From contig NZ_CP056047.1 in the NCBI RefSeq assembly GCF_021559775.1, positions 1,488,001 through 1,552,000 on the forward strand: a DNA stretch of 64,000 nt. Direction: 5' to 3'. The position numbers and the translations under genes are program-made. Every line of letters starts with the position of its first letter. The first letter of the stretch is position 1. Under the pieces are notes generated by a model, which saw only the letters and a list, made by a program, of their open reading frames with translations, ran no database searches and had not been told where the DNA came from. The stretch comes from Gillisella vitis (lineage in GTDB: Bacteria > Pseudomonadota > Alphaproteobacteria > Rhizobiales > Rhizobiaceae). Positions 63,837 to 64,000 of the stretch are shown one piece after another.

Positions 63837-64000
63837 ATGACCTGGCAACCGGCTGAAGACCGCTATGAGCGGATGACCTATAATCGTTGCGGCAAGAGCG
63901 GCCTGAAACTGCCGGCGATCTCGCTTGGTCTCTGGCATAATTTTGGCGATGACACGCCGCACCAGTTGAAGCGGGACATGTGCCGTCGCGCCTTTGATCT
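63837..64000 (+). CDS. Aldo/keto reductase, N-terminal part (cut by window end)
   Basis: ATG 63837 behind AAGGAG starts MTWQPAEDRYERMTYNRCGK, followed by SGLKLPAISLGLWHNFGDD, and continues to the window end (54 residues). The R-Y-E-x-M-x-Y-x-R-C/R-G-x-S-G-L opening matches L-glyceraldehyde-3-phosphate reductase (YghZ)-type aldo/keto reductases. It would reduce a sugar aldehyde or ketone with NADPH. The active site lies outside the window. Confidence 0.8.
   Translation, partial: MTWQPAEDRYERMTYNRCGKSGLKLPAISLGLWHNFGDDTPHQLKRDMCRRAFD

Overview
The window looks like a chromosomal segment of a Rhizobiaceae bacterium of the Agrobacterium/Allorhizobium type. Gene content supports this: recG, sdhE-mfd, glnB-glnA, an IalB-family protein, hspQ, and a ccoGHIS (fixGHIS) operon. 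Regulatory signals agree: alphaproteobacterial SOS boxes of the form GTTC-N7-GTTC, a FixK/FNR-type anaerobox, a sigma-54 promoter before glnB, and the mosaic palindromic intergenic repeats common in rhizobia. All identifications are by reading the sequence; no database search was run.

Region 1 (1 to about 17.2 kb) is accessory DNA. It opens inside the tail-tip module of a prophage: the end of one tail gene, a tail assembly protein, a DUF6950-like protein, a large host-specificity/tip protein and an 849-residue tail spike. A lysis cassette follows: holin-like protein, membrane-anchored GH24 lysozyme, an Rz-type spanin and an overlapping Rz1-type lipoprotein. Next comes cargo of mostly unknown function: orphan lipoproteins, a tandem pair of very small helical proteins, a zinc-ribbon operon and a 995-residue protein with an N-terminal RelA/SpoT nucleotidyltransferase domain. 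Two paralogous SOS-box-controlled 79-residue proteins flank that large gene, and a tyrosine-recombinase C-terminal fragment lies at the right edge. The RelA/SpoT protein with a long helical C-terminus is the best candidate for an undescribed, possibly anti-phage, system.

Region 2 (17.2 to 46 kb) is core chromosome. It holds recG, sdhE-mfd, a LysE exporter, a minus-strand run (peptide-binding protein, FrnE-like DsbA, EamA transporter, alpha/beta hydrolase), ialB-like, hspQ, glnB-glnA with its nitrogen-control promoter, a bifunctional NAD(P)HX repair enzyme, a GNAT protein, a DUF72 protein, divergent uvrA/ssb sharing an SOS box, a small membrane protein, a MarC protein, gyrA, and a copper-exporting ATPase with a MerR-type (CueR/HmrR) promoter.

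Region 3 (46 to 52.4 kb) carries ccoG-fixH-fixI-ccoS behind an anaerobox, which encode the assembly machinery of cbb3 oxidase, followed by gnd. Region 4 (52.5 to 64 kb) has a metallo-hydrolase and then a carbohydrate locus. A LacI-type regulator is divergent from a binding-protein ABC importer (binding protein, two permeases, ATPase), a GH2 beta-mannosidase-like enzyme, a sugar-phosphate isomerase/epimerase, a Gfo/Idh/MocA dehydrogenase and, running off the end, an aldo/keto reductase. Together they would import an oligosaccharide or glycoside, hydrolyse it in the cytoplasm and convert the released sugar.
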